Shown here one piece after another: positions 39,997 to 48,926 of a stretch of 64,000 nucleotides of DNA (position 1 is the first letter of the stretch; every line of letters starts with the position of its first letter). The notes under the pieces were generated by a model, which was given only the letters and a program-made list of their open reading frames with translations, had not been told where the DNA came from and made no database searches. Source of the stretch: Treponema sp. UBA1747 (GTDB taxonomy: Bacteria; Spirochaetota; Spirochaetia; Treponematales; Treponemataceae); the NCBI GenBank assembly GCA_002315375.1, contig DCHR01000011.1:10365-74364 (forward strand). The letters are read 5' to 3'. A program made the position numbers and the translations under genes.

Positions 39997-42996
39997 TTAT
40001 AACGGTAAAGTTAAAATATTTCCACAATAATCTGAGGTTTTGCTGCACATCATGGCTTTTGTATTGTTTTTTTCATTTTCACAAATGCTTTTATAAATAC
40101 GTTTTGCAGCCAGATTCAGGTCTTCCGGTCTTAGCTTCAGAACCAGATCCATTGCAGCATCCACCTGTTCCTGTGTCTGTGCATATAGAAGTCTGTTGCA
40201 GGAAAGTGCACCCTGGTTTTGTGGTGCATGAGGCATTGCAAAATTGGAATAAAGAGAAATAATTGAACATTCAGCTTCATCCAGGTTGAATTGGTGTTCA
40301 GCAGTTTCCTTCAGGGCTTCATTGAATAAAGCGAAAGAACCCTTTGGATCAGGATCTCTGTAAGTGGTCATTACTCCCACCTGATCTGAAGCATCACAGG
40401 AAATCGAGGCTCCGTAACAACCGTGAACAGTTCTGAGTTTTTCCCAGAAAGGATGGGTATTGATCCATTCGCAGAGAGTGCTTTCTGCAGCAAATTCAGG
40501 AGTGTTGGAACCGGAATTTTTGAAAGATGAGGCTGCATAACCTACCTGGGTTTCTGCCGGAATAACATCCATCTGTGTATGATCCTCAGGTAAAATCAGT
40601 TTCCGCAGATCAGCGTCAGAAACTTTATTTGCCGGTGAAAGAGGCTTAAGCTCTGCCTTTTTGATAAACGAAGGAAGCAGCTTTTCTGCATGTTTCATTG
40701 TATCTTCATCTGTAAGAATTCTGATAAGGCATCCTGAGTTTTTGATAAAATTGTACATTTTTTCAAATTTTCCCAGGAGTTTTTCGGCATCTTTTTCTTT
40801 GTATTCGATTCCATGTTTGACCTGTGTAACGCCATAAAGAAGTTCCTGGACTACAGATTCTCTGGAATCATCCAGTTTTGCCCGTTTTGTACAGAAATTC
40901 ATTCCTCCGCTAACCAGGGCTGATTTCCTTTCAGATACACATTCACGGATAAGGGTCTTCATTCGTGCTTTATCATCAAAATTGATTCCTGTCAGAATAT
41001 CAGAAAGCAGGTCAATTCCTTCTTCGAATTTTTCATCCAGAATCTTCATTTTGAAATATACCCATTCGCGGCCGATGAAGTTCTGGCTTTCGTATTTTTT
41101 TTGAAAGGCTTTTGCCATCGGATTCTGACGGGTTTTCCCTGTAAGACCATCGGTTGAAATGTCGCCGGCTATTTTGTTGGCTTCAAGAATACACTGATTC
41201 CATTTTTTTCCTTTCCAGCCTAAATCCAGAAGGGAATCGCTGAATAAAGGAAGGTCAATAAAATCCTCAGCGGTCAGGCTGTCTACGGGGAAATAAACCG
41301 AAAGATAAATAATTCCGTTTGTCGGCTGGATTGATTTCTGGATTGTTATTCCATCCAGGGTTTTTATTTCAGGAACTGGAATATTCAGGTCTGTTGGCAG
41401 TTCCGAAAGTTCCAGTCGTTTCAGGCATTTCAGGCTTTCTTCTGAATCAGGAGTTTCCTGATATTTGTGCAGTTTCTCCAGTTCTGATTTCAGTTTTTCT
41501 TTGTCCAGATTTTTTTCAGCTTTCTCAAGAATCAGGTTTTCTGACCGGTTTCTTTCTTCAAGATATTTTTCTGAAGGTTCAACGGTGATGTAAATCTTTC
41601 CGTTACCGTTGATGAAGTACTTTTCCATAAGGGATTTGAAATAATCCGGATTTGTCTTGAGTGCTTCCTTTACCTTTGCGAAAGACTGAAGGGGAGTCAG
41701 CTGGTCTGCAGGATGTATTCCATAATTCCAGCTGTCCATAACTTTATTCATTAATTCCAGGGATTTTGGTCCGTTGTAACGGTTTTCTTCGCGCAGGGCA
41801 AAATCGATGGCCATAACAGAGGCCTCAATTTCATCTTTTGATAAACCTTTTTTGTAAATCTGGTTCAGAGTTTTCTCAATAAGCTTATGAACTTTTTCTT
41901 CATTGCCTTTCTTGACTCCGATCATTCCGAGGGTGTAGAACCCCTGTCTTTCTTCGGTTATTTCTCCACAATAAGCGTCGTCTCCTAAACCGGATTCTTT
42001 CAGGGCTTTGGTCATGGGAGCAGAATCTGAACCACAGAGAGCTTCCATAAGGAAATATTTTTCCATATCAGGCTTTCCCGAGTATATACAGATGCCGGTA
42101 AAGTTTCCGTCAGGTCCTGATTTTGGTCCGATAAAATTAAAATGTTCTGTTCTTTTATAGTCAGGGGTAATTTTTGTAAGGGCTCTGATTTCCGGCCTTA
42201 CAACCGGAAGTTCTGATGAAAAGTTCGGATGTTCTCCCTGGAAGTTGTATTTTGCTTCCAGTCGGGGAATAAAATATTCCGCAATATAGTCCAGCTGTTT
42301 TTCTGTAGGAATATTTCCGCACATATAGAAAAGACAGTTGTCAGGAGAATAATAGGTTTTGTGGAAATCAAGGTATTCTTCATAAGAGAAAGAAGGGATT
42401 TCCAGTGGATCTCCGCCTGATTCATATTCGTATGTAGTTCCGGGAAACATGGTCTTTGTAAGGCTTCCGTATACGGAACGATAGAAATTGGAAAAAGCGC
42501 CTTTCATTTCATTGTATACAACTCCCTGAATGGAGGTTTTCCCATTTTCATCCAGTTCAAAGCGGTGGGCTTCCTGCATAAAGGTGTTTTTGGAAAGTGA
42601 AGGGAAGAAAACTGCATCTGCATAACAATCAAGCAGGTAAAAATATTGTTTTTCTATCTGGCTGGCAGCAGGATAACAGGTTTTATCAGGGTAAGTCATG
42701 GCGTTGAAAAAAGTGGTAACACTTTTGCTTTCCGCCGTAATAAATGGTTCCTTCAGCGGATATTTTTCTGAACCGCAAAGAACAGAGTGTTCCAGAATAT
42801 GTGGAGCACCTTTTGAATTTGAAACAGGAGTTCTGAAACAGAAAGCAAAAAGATTTTCAGGATCTTCGTTCAGAAGATGGAATACTTCAAGACCGGTAGT
42901 CCGGTGGCGTAAATAAATGCCTTTGCATTTGTAATCTATAACATCGGTAATATCAATAACATGGAAATCTTTGTAAACATCATTTTTATTAAGCAT
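39997..42996 (-). CDS. M16C metallopeptidase, presequence-protease type
   Basis: A 999-residue zinc peptidase with the inverted motif HILEHSVLCGS (H-x-x-E-H, about 66) and the distal glutamate region GVVYNEMKGAFSN (about 140). The length, with two halves folding as a chamber, fits the PreP/Cym1 group that degrades short unstructured peptides. No signal peptide, so cytoplasmic. Start is set by TATACT ending six bases upstream. Confidence 0.92.
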   Translation of the reverse strand: MLNKNDVYKDFHVIDITDVIDYKCKGIYLRHRTTGLEVFHLLNEDPENLFAFCFRTPVSNSKGAPHILEHSVLCGSEKYPLKEPFITAESKSVTTFFNAMTYPDKTCYPAASQIEKQYFYLLDCYADAVFFPSLSKNTFMQEAHRFELDENGKTSIQGVVYNEMKGAFSNFYRSVYGSLTKTMFPGTTYEYESGGDPLEIPSFSYEEYLDFHKTYYSPDNCLFYMCGNIPTEKQLDYIAEYFIPRLEAKYNFQGEHPNFSSELPVVRPEIRALTKITPDYKRTEHFNFIGPKSGPDGNFTGICIYSGKPDMEKYFLMEALCGSDSAPMTKALKESGLGDDAYCGEITEERQGFYTLGMIGVKKGNEEKVHKLIEKTLNQIYKKGLSKDEIEASVMAIDFALREENRYNGPKSLELMNKVMDSWNYGIHPADQLTPLQSFAKVKEALKTNPDYFKSLMEKYFINGNGKIYITVEPSEKYLEERNRSENLILEKAEKNLDKEKLKSELEKLHKYQETPDSEESLKCLKRLELSELPTDLNIPVPEIKTLDGITIQKSIQPTNGIIYLSVYFPVDSLTAEDFIDLPLFSDSLLDLGWKGKKWNQCILEANKIAGDISTDGLTGKTRQNPMAKAFQKKYESQNFIGREWVYFKMKILDEKFEEGIDLLSDILTGINFDDKARMKTLIRECVSERKSALVSGGMNFCTKRAKLDDSRESVVQELLYGVTQVKHGIEYKEKDAEKLLGKFEKMYNFIKNSGCLIRILTDEDTMKHAEKLLPSFIKKAELKPLSPANKVSDADLRKLILPEDHTQMDVIPAETQVGYAASSFKNSGSNTPEFAAESTLCEWINTHPFWEKLRTVHGCYGASISCDASDQVGVMTTYRDPDPKGSFALFNEALKETAEHQFNLDEAECSIISLYSNFAMPHAPQNQGALSCNRLLYAQTQEQVDAAMDLVLKLRPEDLNLAAKRIYKSICENEKNNTKAMMCSKTSDYCGNILTLPL

Positions 42997-43002
42997 ATTA
43001 AT

Positions 43003-43008
43003 AGTATA
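43003..43008 (-). promoter_or_regulatory. -10 element of M16 peptidase gene (leaderless type)
   Basis: TATACT on the minus strand, preceded by TGA as an extended -10, six bases before the ATG. Confidence 0.6.
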
Positions 43009-43080
43009 TCATAAGAAAATGTATTATTTTGAAAATCAAAAAAATAATCGAAATTTAGGGTTTTTTACTTAAAATATTTC

Positions 43081-43108
43081 TTGTTTTTAACCTAAACTGA
43101 GTTATACT
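43081..43108 (+). promoter_or_regulatory. Promoter of lacI-type gene (leaderless type)
   Basis: TTGTTT at 43081-43086, 16 bp, TATACT at 43103-43108, six bases, ATG. Confidence 0.6.
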
Positions 43109-43114
43109 ATTTCT

Positions 43115-44125
43115 ATGGATAAAAAAGTTAAAGTCCGCCTTTCGGATATTGCCGAAAAGCTTAATATCAGTACGGTTACTGTATCTAAAGCTCTGGCAAA
43201 TAAAGAAGGGGTTGGAGAGGATTTAAGAAAAAAAATTAAAAATCTAGCCGAAGAAATGGGTTACCATGTTAAGAAATCCGGTGAATCTGGTAACGTTATT
43301 ACCGGAAATATCGGAATTCTGATACCATCCCGATTTTTTTCGCCAAGTTCTTCCTTTTATTGGTATTTGTTTAACAGTCTGTCTACCGAACTTTTGAACA
43401 GAAATTATTATTCAATTATGGAACTGCTTTCTGCAGAAGATGAAGCCAATATGGTGCTTCCTCATATGCTTCAGGATGGAAAAGTCGACGGCGTAATTAT
43501 TCTGGGACAAGTTAGTAATTCATATCTGGATTTCATCAATAATTCATATGCAAATTTCATCCTGCTTGATTTCTATACCAATAAAATGAATCTGGATGGA
43601 GTTTCTGATGACAACTTCTACTGTTCTTACATGCTTACTAGTTATGTAATTTCACAGGGACATAAAAATCTCCGGTTTGTTGGAAACTTTGAAAGTACAA
43701 CTTCAATTCGTGACCGTTTTATGGGTTTTGCAAAAGCTCTTATGGAAAATGGAATGGAAGTGAACAAAGCTGATATTATCAACGACCGTGATGAAAATGG
43801 TTTCTCTGTTCCACTTAAGCTTCCGGAAAAAATGCCTGATGCTTTTATCTGTAATAATGATGAAACTGCGGCTCTTATGATACAGACTCTGATTGAAAAC
43901 GGGTATAAGGTTCCTGATGATGTTTCTGTTACAGGATTTGATAATTTCCTGGCATCAAACAAAACATCGGTTCCTCTTACTACAGTTTCCATCCGTATTG
44001 AAGATACAGCCCGTGTTGCAGCAGAGCTGATAATCAGCAAGGTGACAGGACAGCCTTATATAAAAGGTCGTCATCTGATCAGCGGAAGTCTGGTAATCCG
44101 GGATTCTGTAAAAGAACGTAAATAA
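43115..44125 (+). CDS. LacI-family transcription regulator
   Basis: A 336-residue regulator: helix-turn-helix at 5-27 (RLSDIAEKLNISTVTVSKALANKEGV) with hinge helix, then a periplasmic-binding-type ligand domain (GNIGILIPSRF ... DGVIILG ... PDAFICNNDETAALMI ... VSVTGFDN ... TTVSIRIEDTARVAAELI). It would sense a sugar. No sugar genes are adjacent, so its targets lie elsewhere. Confidence 0.92.
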   Translation: MDKKVKVRLSDIAEKLNISTVTVSKALANKEGVGEDLRKKIKNLAEEMGYHVKKSGESGNVITGNIGILIPSRFFSPSSSFYWYLFNSLSTELLNRNYYSIMELLSAEDEANMVLPHMLQDGKVDGVIILGQVSNSYLDFINNSYANFILLDFYTNKMNLDGVSDDNFYCSYMLTSYVISQGHKNLRFVGNFESTTSIRDRFMGFAKALMENGMEVNKADIINDRDENGFSVPLKLPEKMPDAFICNNDETAALMIQTLIENGYKVPDDVSVTGFDNFLASNKTSVPLTTVSIRIEDTARVAAELIISKVTGQPYIKGRHLISGSLVIRDSVKERK

Positions 44126-44131
44126 AAAAAC

Positions 44132-44160
44132 TTGTCGATTTGCTGTTTAATTAGTATGTT
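44132..44160 (+). promoter_or_regulatory. Promoter of clpB (leaderless type)
   Basis: TTGTCG at 44132-44137, 17 bp, TATGTT at 44155-44160, six bases, ATG at 44167. No CIRCE-like repeat was seen. Confidence 0.5.
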
Positions 44161-44166
44161 CAAAGT

Positions 44167-46764
44167 ATGGATTACAGCAAATTTACTATTAAAACACAGG
44201 AAGCTCTTCAAGAGGCTTCTTCTCTGGCAATGCAGAATGACTGTCCTGAAATCAGTTCAGCCCATGTTCTTGCGGTTCTTTTAAGCCAGGAAGACGGCCT
44301 TGTTTCTCCAATTGTAGAAAATGTTGGCGTAAATCCGAATATGCTCCTTTCGGATGTTAAATCTTTATTGTCCTCTTTACCCAAAGTGTCCGGTTCGGCA
44401 AATGTATATCTGAGTCAGGAATTTCAAAAAATTCTTTCGAAAGCCGAAAAAGAAATGAATTTTCTGAAGGACCAGTATCTTTCTACAGAGCATATTTTAC
44501 TTGCAATGACAGAAAGTGAAGGTCAGACAGGAAACCTTCTGCGCAAAAATGGAATTACCCATGATGCGGTTTTGAAGGCTTTGAAATCTGTCCGTGGAAA
44601 TCAGACTGTCGATTCCAACGATCCTGAAAGCAAATCCAGGACCCTGGAAAAATATACCAGGGACCTTACAGCTGCTGCTCGCCAGGATAAAATTGACCCG
44701 GTTATCGGCCGTGATGAAGAAATCCGCCGTGTTATGCAGGTTCTCTGCCGTAGAACAAAAAACAACCCTGTAATTATCGGTGAACCAGGGGTAGGTAAAA
44801 CAGCAATTGTAGAAGGACTGGCCCGTCGTATTGCAAGCGGCGATGTTCCGGAAAGTTTAAAAGACAAAAGGCTTCTTTCGCTTGATCTGGGAAGTCTGGT
44901 TGCAGGGGCAAAATTTCGGGGTGAATTTGAGGAACGCCTTAAAGCTCTTATTCAGGAAGTAACAAAATCTGAAGGAAAAATCATTCTTTTTATTGATGAA
45001 CTTCATACTCTTGTTGGTGCAGGCGCTTCTGAAGGAAGTATGGACGCCTCAAATCTTCTTAAACCGGCTCTTGCCCGCGGTGAACTCCGTGCAATCGGGG
45101 CAACAACCCTTGATGAATACAGGAAATACATCGAAAAGGATGCTGCTCTTGAACGCCGTTTTCAGCAGGTATACTGTGCTGAACCTTCTGTAGAAGATAC
45201 CATAGCTATTCTGCGCGGGCTTCGTGATAAATATGAGATTCATCACGGAGTTCGCATTGAAGACGAAGCTTTGGTAAGCGCCGCAACTTTAAGCAACCGT
45301 TACATTACAAACCGTTTCATGCCTGACAAGGCTATCGACCTGGTTGATGAAGCTGCCAGTCGCCTGAAGATGGAAATTGAAAGCCAGCCTGTAGAACTGG
45401 ACAGGCTTGAAAGAAAAATCCTTCAGTTGCAGATTGAAAAACAGTCTCTGGCAAAGGAAGACGATAATGCTTCAAAAGACCGTCTTTCAAAACTTGAAAA
45501 GGAACTTTCAGAAATATCGAATCAGCGGGATGCTATGAAGCTTCAGTGGCAGAATGAAAAAAACAGCATTAATAAAAGCCGTGAGTTAAAAAGTCAGCTG
45601 GAACAGGCCCGCTTTGAAGAAGAAAAATATACCCGCGAAGGAAACCTGGCAAAAGCCGCCGAAATCAAGTATTCGGTTATTCCTGATTTACAGAAACAGC
45701 TGGAGTCGGCTCTGGCAGCAGAATCAGGCAATGCTTCCGGAGAAAATGGAGCCGGTAATCATGAAAAACTTCTGAGACAGGCGGTAACAGAGGAAGATAT
45801 TGCAAAGGTAGTAAGCTCATGGACAGGAATTCCTGTTGCAAAAATGATGAGCGGTGAAAAACAGAAATACCTGGAACTGGAAAATGTTCTTCACAACCGG
45901 GTGGTTGGACAGGATGAAGCAGTTCAGGTAGTAAGCGATGCAATCCGGCGTAACCGTTCAGGACTTTCTGATCCGAACAGGCCTTTGGGAAGCTTTATGT
46001 TTATTGGACCAACAGGTGTCGGAAAAACTGAACTGGCAAAAACTCTGGCAGACTTTCTTTTCAATGATGAAAAGGCTCTTACAAGAATCGATATGTCTGA
46101 ATATATGGAAAAATTCAGTGTAACTCGTCTTATCGGAGCTCCTCCGGGATATGTGGGCTACGATGAAGGCGGTCAGCTTACCGAGGCCGTCCGCCGCAGA
46201 CCTTATTCAGTAATTCTTTTTGATGAAGTTGAAAAAGCTCATCCTGATGTTTTCAATGTTCTTCTCCAGGTACTGGATGACGGACGATTGACTGACGGTC
46301 AGGGAAGAGTAGTGGATTTCAAGAATACTATCATCATTATGACCAGTAACCTGGGAAGTGATCTGATTCTGGAAGCCGAAAACGAAGAACAGGTTCAGGC
46401 TTTAAAACCTGCAGTTTCCGATCTTCTCTTCAAACACTTCAGGCCAGAGTTCCTGAACCGAATTGATGAAATCGTCATGTTCCAGAGACTTGGAAAAGAT
46501 CATATCAGAATGATTGTCCGCCAGCAGCTGAAACGTGTCTGCCAGCGCCTTGAAGACCGCAGAATCTCTGTGCAGTTTGACGATCAGGTTGTTGATTTCC
46601 TTTGTGAAAAAGGTTATGAACCTGCAATGGGAGCCCGTCCTGTAAAACGTGCTGTTCAGACTTATGTGGAAAATACCATGGCAAAAGCTCTTCTTTCCGG
46701 AAACTACGTGGAAGGAAGTACTATCGTTCTTAGCGTAGAAAACGATTCAATCACGGTACGATAA
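44167..46764 (+). CDS. clpB: ClpB disaggregase
   Basis: An 865-residue AAA+ chaperone that pulls proteins out of aggregates with DnaK. N domain (1-145), first ATPase with [15 protein letters not shown] (about 202) and [13 protein letters not shown], a middle coiled coil (about 410-530, [20 protein letters not shown]) that marks ClpB, and second ATPase with [15 protein letters not shown] (about 615) and [16 protein letters not shown]. No ClpP-binding loop is evident. Single-gene unit. Confidence 0.96.
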   Translation: MDYSKFTIKTQEALQEASSLAMQNDCPEISSAHVLAVLLSQEDGLVSPIVENVGVNPNMLLSDVKSLLSSLPKVSGSANVYLSQEFQKILSKAEKEMNFLKDQYLSTEHILLAMTESEGQTGNLLRKNGITHDAVLKALKSVRGNQTVDSNDPESKSRTLEKYTRDLTAAARQDKIDPVIGRDEEIRRVMQVLCRRTKNNPVIIGEPGVGKTAIVEGLARRIASGDVPESLKDKRLLSLDLGSLVAGAKFRGEFEERLKALIQEVTKSEGKIILFIDELHTLVGAGASEGSMDASNLLKPALARGELRAIGATTLDEYRKYIEKDAALERRFQQVYCAEPSVEDTIAILRGLRDKYEIHHGVRIEDEALVSAATLSNRYITNRFMPDKAIDLVDEAASRLKMEIESQPVELDRLERKILQLQIEKQSLAKEDDNASKDRLSKLEKELSEISNQRDAMKLQWQNEKNSINKSRELKSQLEQARFEEEKYTREGNLAKAAEIKYSVIPDLQKQLESALAAESGNASGENGAGNHEKLLRQAVTEEDIAKVVSSWTGIPVAKMMSGEKQKYLELENVLHNRVVGQDEAVQVVSDAIRRNRSGLSDPNRPLGSFMFIGPTGVGKTELAKTLADFLFNDEKALTRIDMSEYMEKFSVTRLIGAPPGYVGYDEGGQLTEAVRRRPYSVILFDEVEKAHPDVFNVLLQVLDDGRLTDGQGRVVDFKNTIIIMTSNLGSDLILEAENEEQVQALKPAVSDLLFKHFRPEFLNRIDEIVMFQRLGKDHIRMIVRQQLKRVCQRLEDRRISVQFDDQVVDFLCEKGYEPAMGARPVKRAVQTYVENTMAKALLSGNYVEGSTIVLSVENDSITVR

Positions 46765-46793
46765 GGAAAAGAAACGAGGTGTAAAAAGACCTT

Positions 46794-46897
46794 GAACCGT
46801 ACAGGCATGTAATGTCTTGAACTCATTCCGCACGAGGCGGACGTGTCCGCCGAGCACAGGACTTGAGTTCAAAGACATAAACATGCCGTTACGGTTC
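46794..46897. repeat. Large imperfect palindrome between clpB and acyl-CoA synthetase gene
   Basis: Arms 46794-46825 and 46864-46897 match with a few mismatches and gaps; the centre (46836-46851) is a second, GC-rich hairpin with a 7-bp stem. No T run on either side. The stretch is GC-richer than flanking intergenic DNA and lies between convergent genes. Confidence 0.7.
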
Positions 46898-46922
46898 GGG
46901 AACTTATTTAAATTTAGTTTAT

Positions 46923-48716
46923 TTACCTTTTCGTAACCTTGCTTCTGAGGTCATAAAGGTAACGTTTGATCTTCTGGCTCGCCGTCTTTTCAAACTGTTT
47001 TATTGTTTCTACGCGGTCAATCTTTGAAGATTTGTTTACCTGTTTGTTTACGTAGAACTTGATTTCATTTATGATAACTTCCTTCTGATAAGCAAGTGCA
47101 TCTGAGAATTCTTCTTTCTTTGTATTTGCTTTTCCGGAAAGTTCATCTTTGATGTCAGAGAGACCTTCTTTTATTTTAGAAATGGAAATATCAGAAATAT
47201 TAAGCCTGCGTTTTGCTTCTTCTTCCAGTTTTTCTTCATCAAGCTGCAGTAATGCAACAAGTCCGTTGTCATCTTCAACAACAAGGGATTCTGCAACAAG
47301 CGGATGCTGATTCAGAATGAATTCAATGTCTTCAGGATAAATGTTTTCACCGCTGGCTGAAAGAATCATGTTTTTGGAACGGCCTTTAAGGGAAAGACGT
47401 GGAACTCCGTGATGTTTCTGTATGATACCCAGGTCTCCTGTCTTGAAATAACCGGCACCGCAGGAATCATCTTCTGTGGTAAAGGCAGCCTTTGTCAGGA
47501 CTTCATCCTTATAATAACCTACCATTACGTTTGGAGCTTTGGCTACAACTTCACCAACACCTTCTTCGTTAGGGTTTGCAATTTTCAAATCGACGCCCGG
47601 AACAATTACTCCGATAGTTCCTGGTTTAGTAATGCGAACCCCAGAGCTTGCAAGAAGTGGAGAAGTTTCTGTTAATCCGTAACCGATTGCGTAAGGGAAT
47701 TTTGCTTCCTTCATGAAGCGTTCAACCTTAGGATCTACTTTTGCACCGCCAATTCCAAAGAAAACAAGGTGACCCCCAAAGGTTTTGGCCAGTGATTTTC
47801 CTGCTATCCGGTTCAGCAATTTTCTGAACAGAGGAATTGAGTAAAGCATTTTGGTCAGTCCGTTCTTTTCGAAAGTCGGAAGAACTTTATTCTTGTAAAT
47901 TTTTTCCATTACAAGAGGAACGGAAAGAATGATTGTAGGTTTTACTTTTGTGAAAGCCGGAAGAAGGGCGCTTACAACGGGAGGCTTTGCCAGATAATAA
48001 ATACAGGCGCCATTCAAAACCTGCATCAAAAAACCGATTGTAAATTCATAGACATGGCTTATTGGCAGGAAAGAAAGGACACGGTCCAGTTTATTGATTC
48101 TGTGGGTATACTGTCCCTGAATAGCAGTCCATACAAGATTTTTCTGTGTAAGGACAACTCCTTTGCTTCTTCCTGTAGTTCCTGAAGTATAAATGATGGA
48201 AGCGATATCATCTTCCAGAACATCAACCTCCGGAAGTTCTGTTTTATTGATTTCGCTGGTTTCCGGAAGTTCAACAGGAGTATTAATAACGGAAAAATCA
48301 TTAAGCGAAATAATGACCGGAGGGAGAACCTCCTGAATGTCAGTCAGTTTCTTGTATAAAGTTTCATCTACAATCAGGGCATCTACTTCACAGTGCTCAA
48401 GAATTGATTTGACTTCCTGTGCAGAAAAATCAGGAAGAAGAGGTACTGATATCATTCCACGGTTTACGATACCAAAATATGCAGTTCCCCAGGCAGGACA
48501 GCCGATTCCATACAGGCCGATTTTTGAGCCTTTTTTCATTCCAAGAACAGTTAAGAGTTTTGAAAAATTAAGTGCATTTTCAGCCATTTCCGTGTATGTT
48601 ACAGGGGCATCATCTTTTAATGCATATCCAAGGGCCGGACGATCGCCGAATTTTTTAACTGAATTTTTTAAAAGAGCGGGGAAGGTAAATAAACCTAAGT
48701 CTGATATTGTTTCCAT
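46923..48716 (-). CDS. Long-chain acyl-CoA synthetase (AMP-forming)
   Basis: A 597-residue adenylating enzyme. IIYTSGTTGRSKGVVLT (about 172) is the AMP-binding P-loop, YGLTETSPLLASSG (about 344) and GYFKTGDLGII (about 424) the other core motifs, and LKGRSKNMILSASGENIYPEDIE (about 444) the hinge. It activates fatty acids for lipid synthesis or uptake. Leaderless-type start: TATACT ends six bases before the ATG. Confidence 0.92.
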   Translation of the reverse strand: METISDLGLFTFPALLKNSVKKFGDRPALGYALKDDAPVTYTEMAENALNFSKLLTVLGMKKGSKIGLYGIGCPAWGTAYFGIVNRGMISVPLLPDFSAQEVKSILEHCEVDALIVDETLYKKLTDIQEVLPPVIISLNDFSVINTPVELPETSEINKTELPEVDVLEDDIASIIYTSGTTGRSKGVVLTQKNLVWTAIQGQYTHRINKLDRVLSFLPISHVYEFTIGFLMQVLNGACIYYLAKPPVVSALLPAFTKVKPTIILSVPLVMEKIYKNKVLPTFEKNGLTKMLYSIPLFRKLLNRIAGKSLAKTFGGHLVFFGIGGAKVDPKVERFMKEAKFPYAIGYGLTETSPLLASSGVRITKPGTIGVIVPGVDLKIANPNEEGVGEVVAKAPNVMVGYYKDEVLTKAAFTTEDDSCGAGYFKTGDLGIIQKHHGVPRLSLKGRSKNMILSASGENIYPEDIEFILNQHPLVAESLVVEDDNGLVALLQLDEEKLEEEAKRRLNISDISISKIKEGLSDIKDELSGKANTKKEEFSDALAYQKEVIINEIKFYVNKQVNKSSKIDRVETIKQFEKTASQKIKRYLYDLRSKVTKR

Positions 48717-48722
48717 AATAAT

Positions 48723-48728
48723 AGTATA
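48723..48728 (-). promoter_or_regulatory. -10 element of acyl-CoA synthetase gene (leaderless type)
   Basis: TATACT on the minus strand, six bases from the ATG; TTATCA at 48747-48752 (minus) may be the -35, 18 bp away. Confidence 0.55.
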
Positions 48729-48767
48729 AACGGTAAATCGAAAAAGTGATAAAATATTTATGATTTA

Positions 48768-48789
48768 GTGGGAAAAACTGGTAGAAAAA
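48768..48789 (+). promoter_or_regulatory. MraZ-box-like repeat upstream of GH115 gene
   Basis: GTGG at 48768-48771 and CTGG at 48778-48781 are 10 bp apart and sit in a stretch that differs from the mraZ operator (25719-25739) at only two of about 21 positions. Confidence 0.4.
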
Positions 48790-48817
48790 GCAGTATTTAC
48801 ATACTAGAATGTAAGAA

Positions 48818-48907
48818 GCGTGAGGGATCGTTGCGGATAGAACGGAAGACGAACGTTCGGATTCCGTTCTTAGAGCAAGAGCCCGACGGTACGGAGTACC
48901 GGCACGC
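48818..48907 (+). repeat. Multi-stem structured element before GH115 gene
   Basis: GCGTG (48818-48822) pairs with CACGC (48903-48907) and encloses a 9-bp stem (48839-48847 with 48862-48870) capped by the palindrome CGAACGTTCG (48850-48859), and a 6-bp triloop hairpin (48887-48892 with 48896-48901, loop GGA). The region is markedly GC-rich. It may be a repeat element or a structured leader RNA. Confidence 0.65.
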
Positions 48908-48926
48908 CCGAAATATGGATGGGAAA

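Noticed and set aside
48768..48926. N-terminal extension of about 53 residues on the GH115 frame
   Set aside because: It is encoded by the multi-stem GC-rich element and MraZ-like boxes, is very basic, and has no family similarity; GGATGGG before the ATG at 48927 gives a better start.
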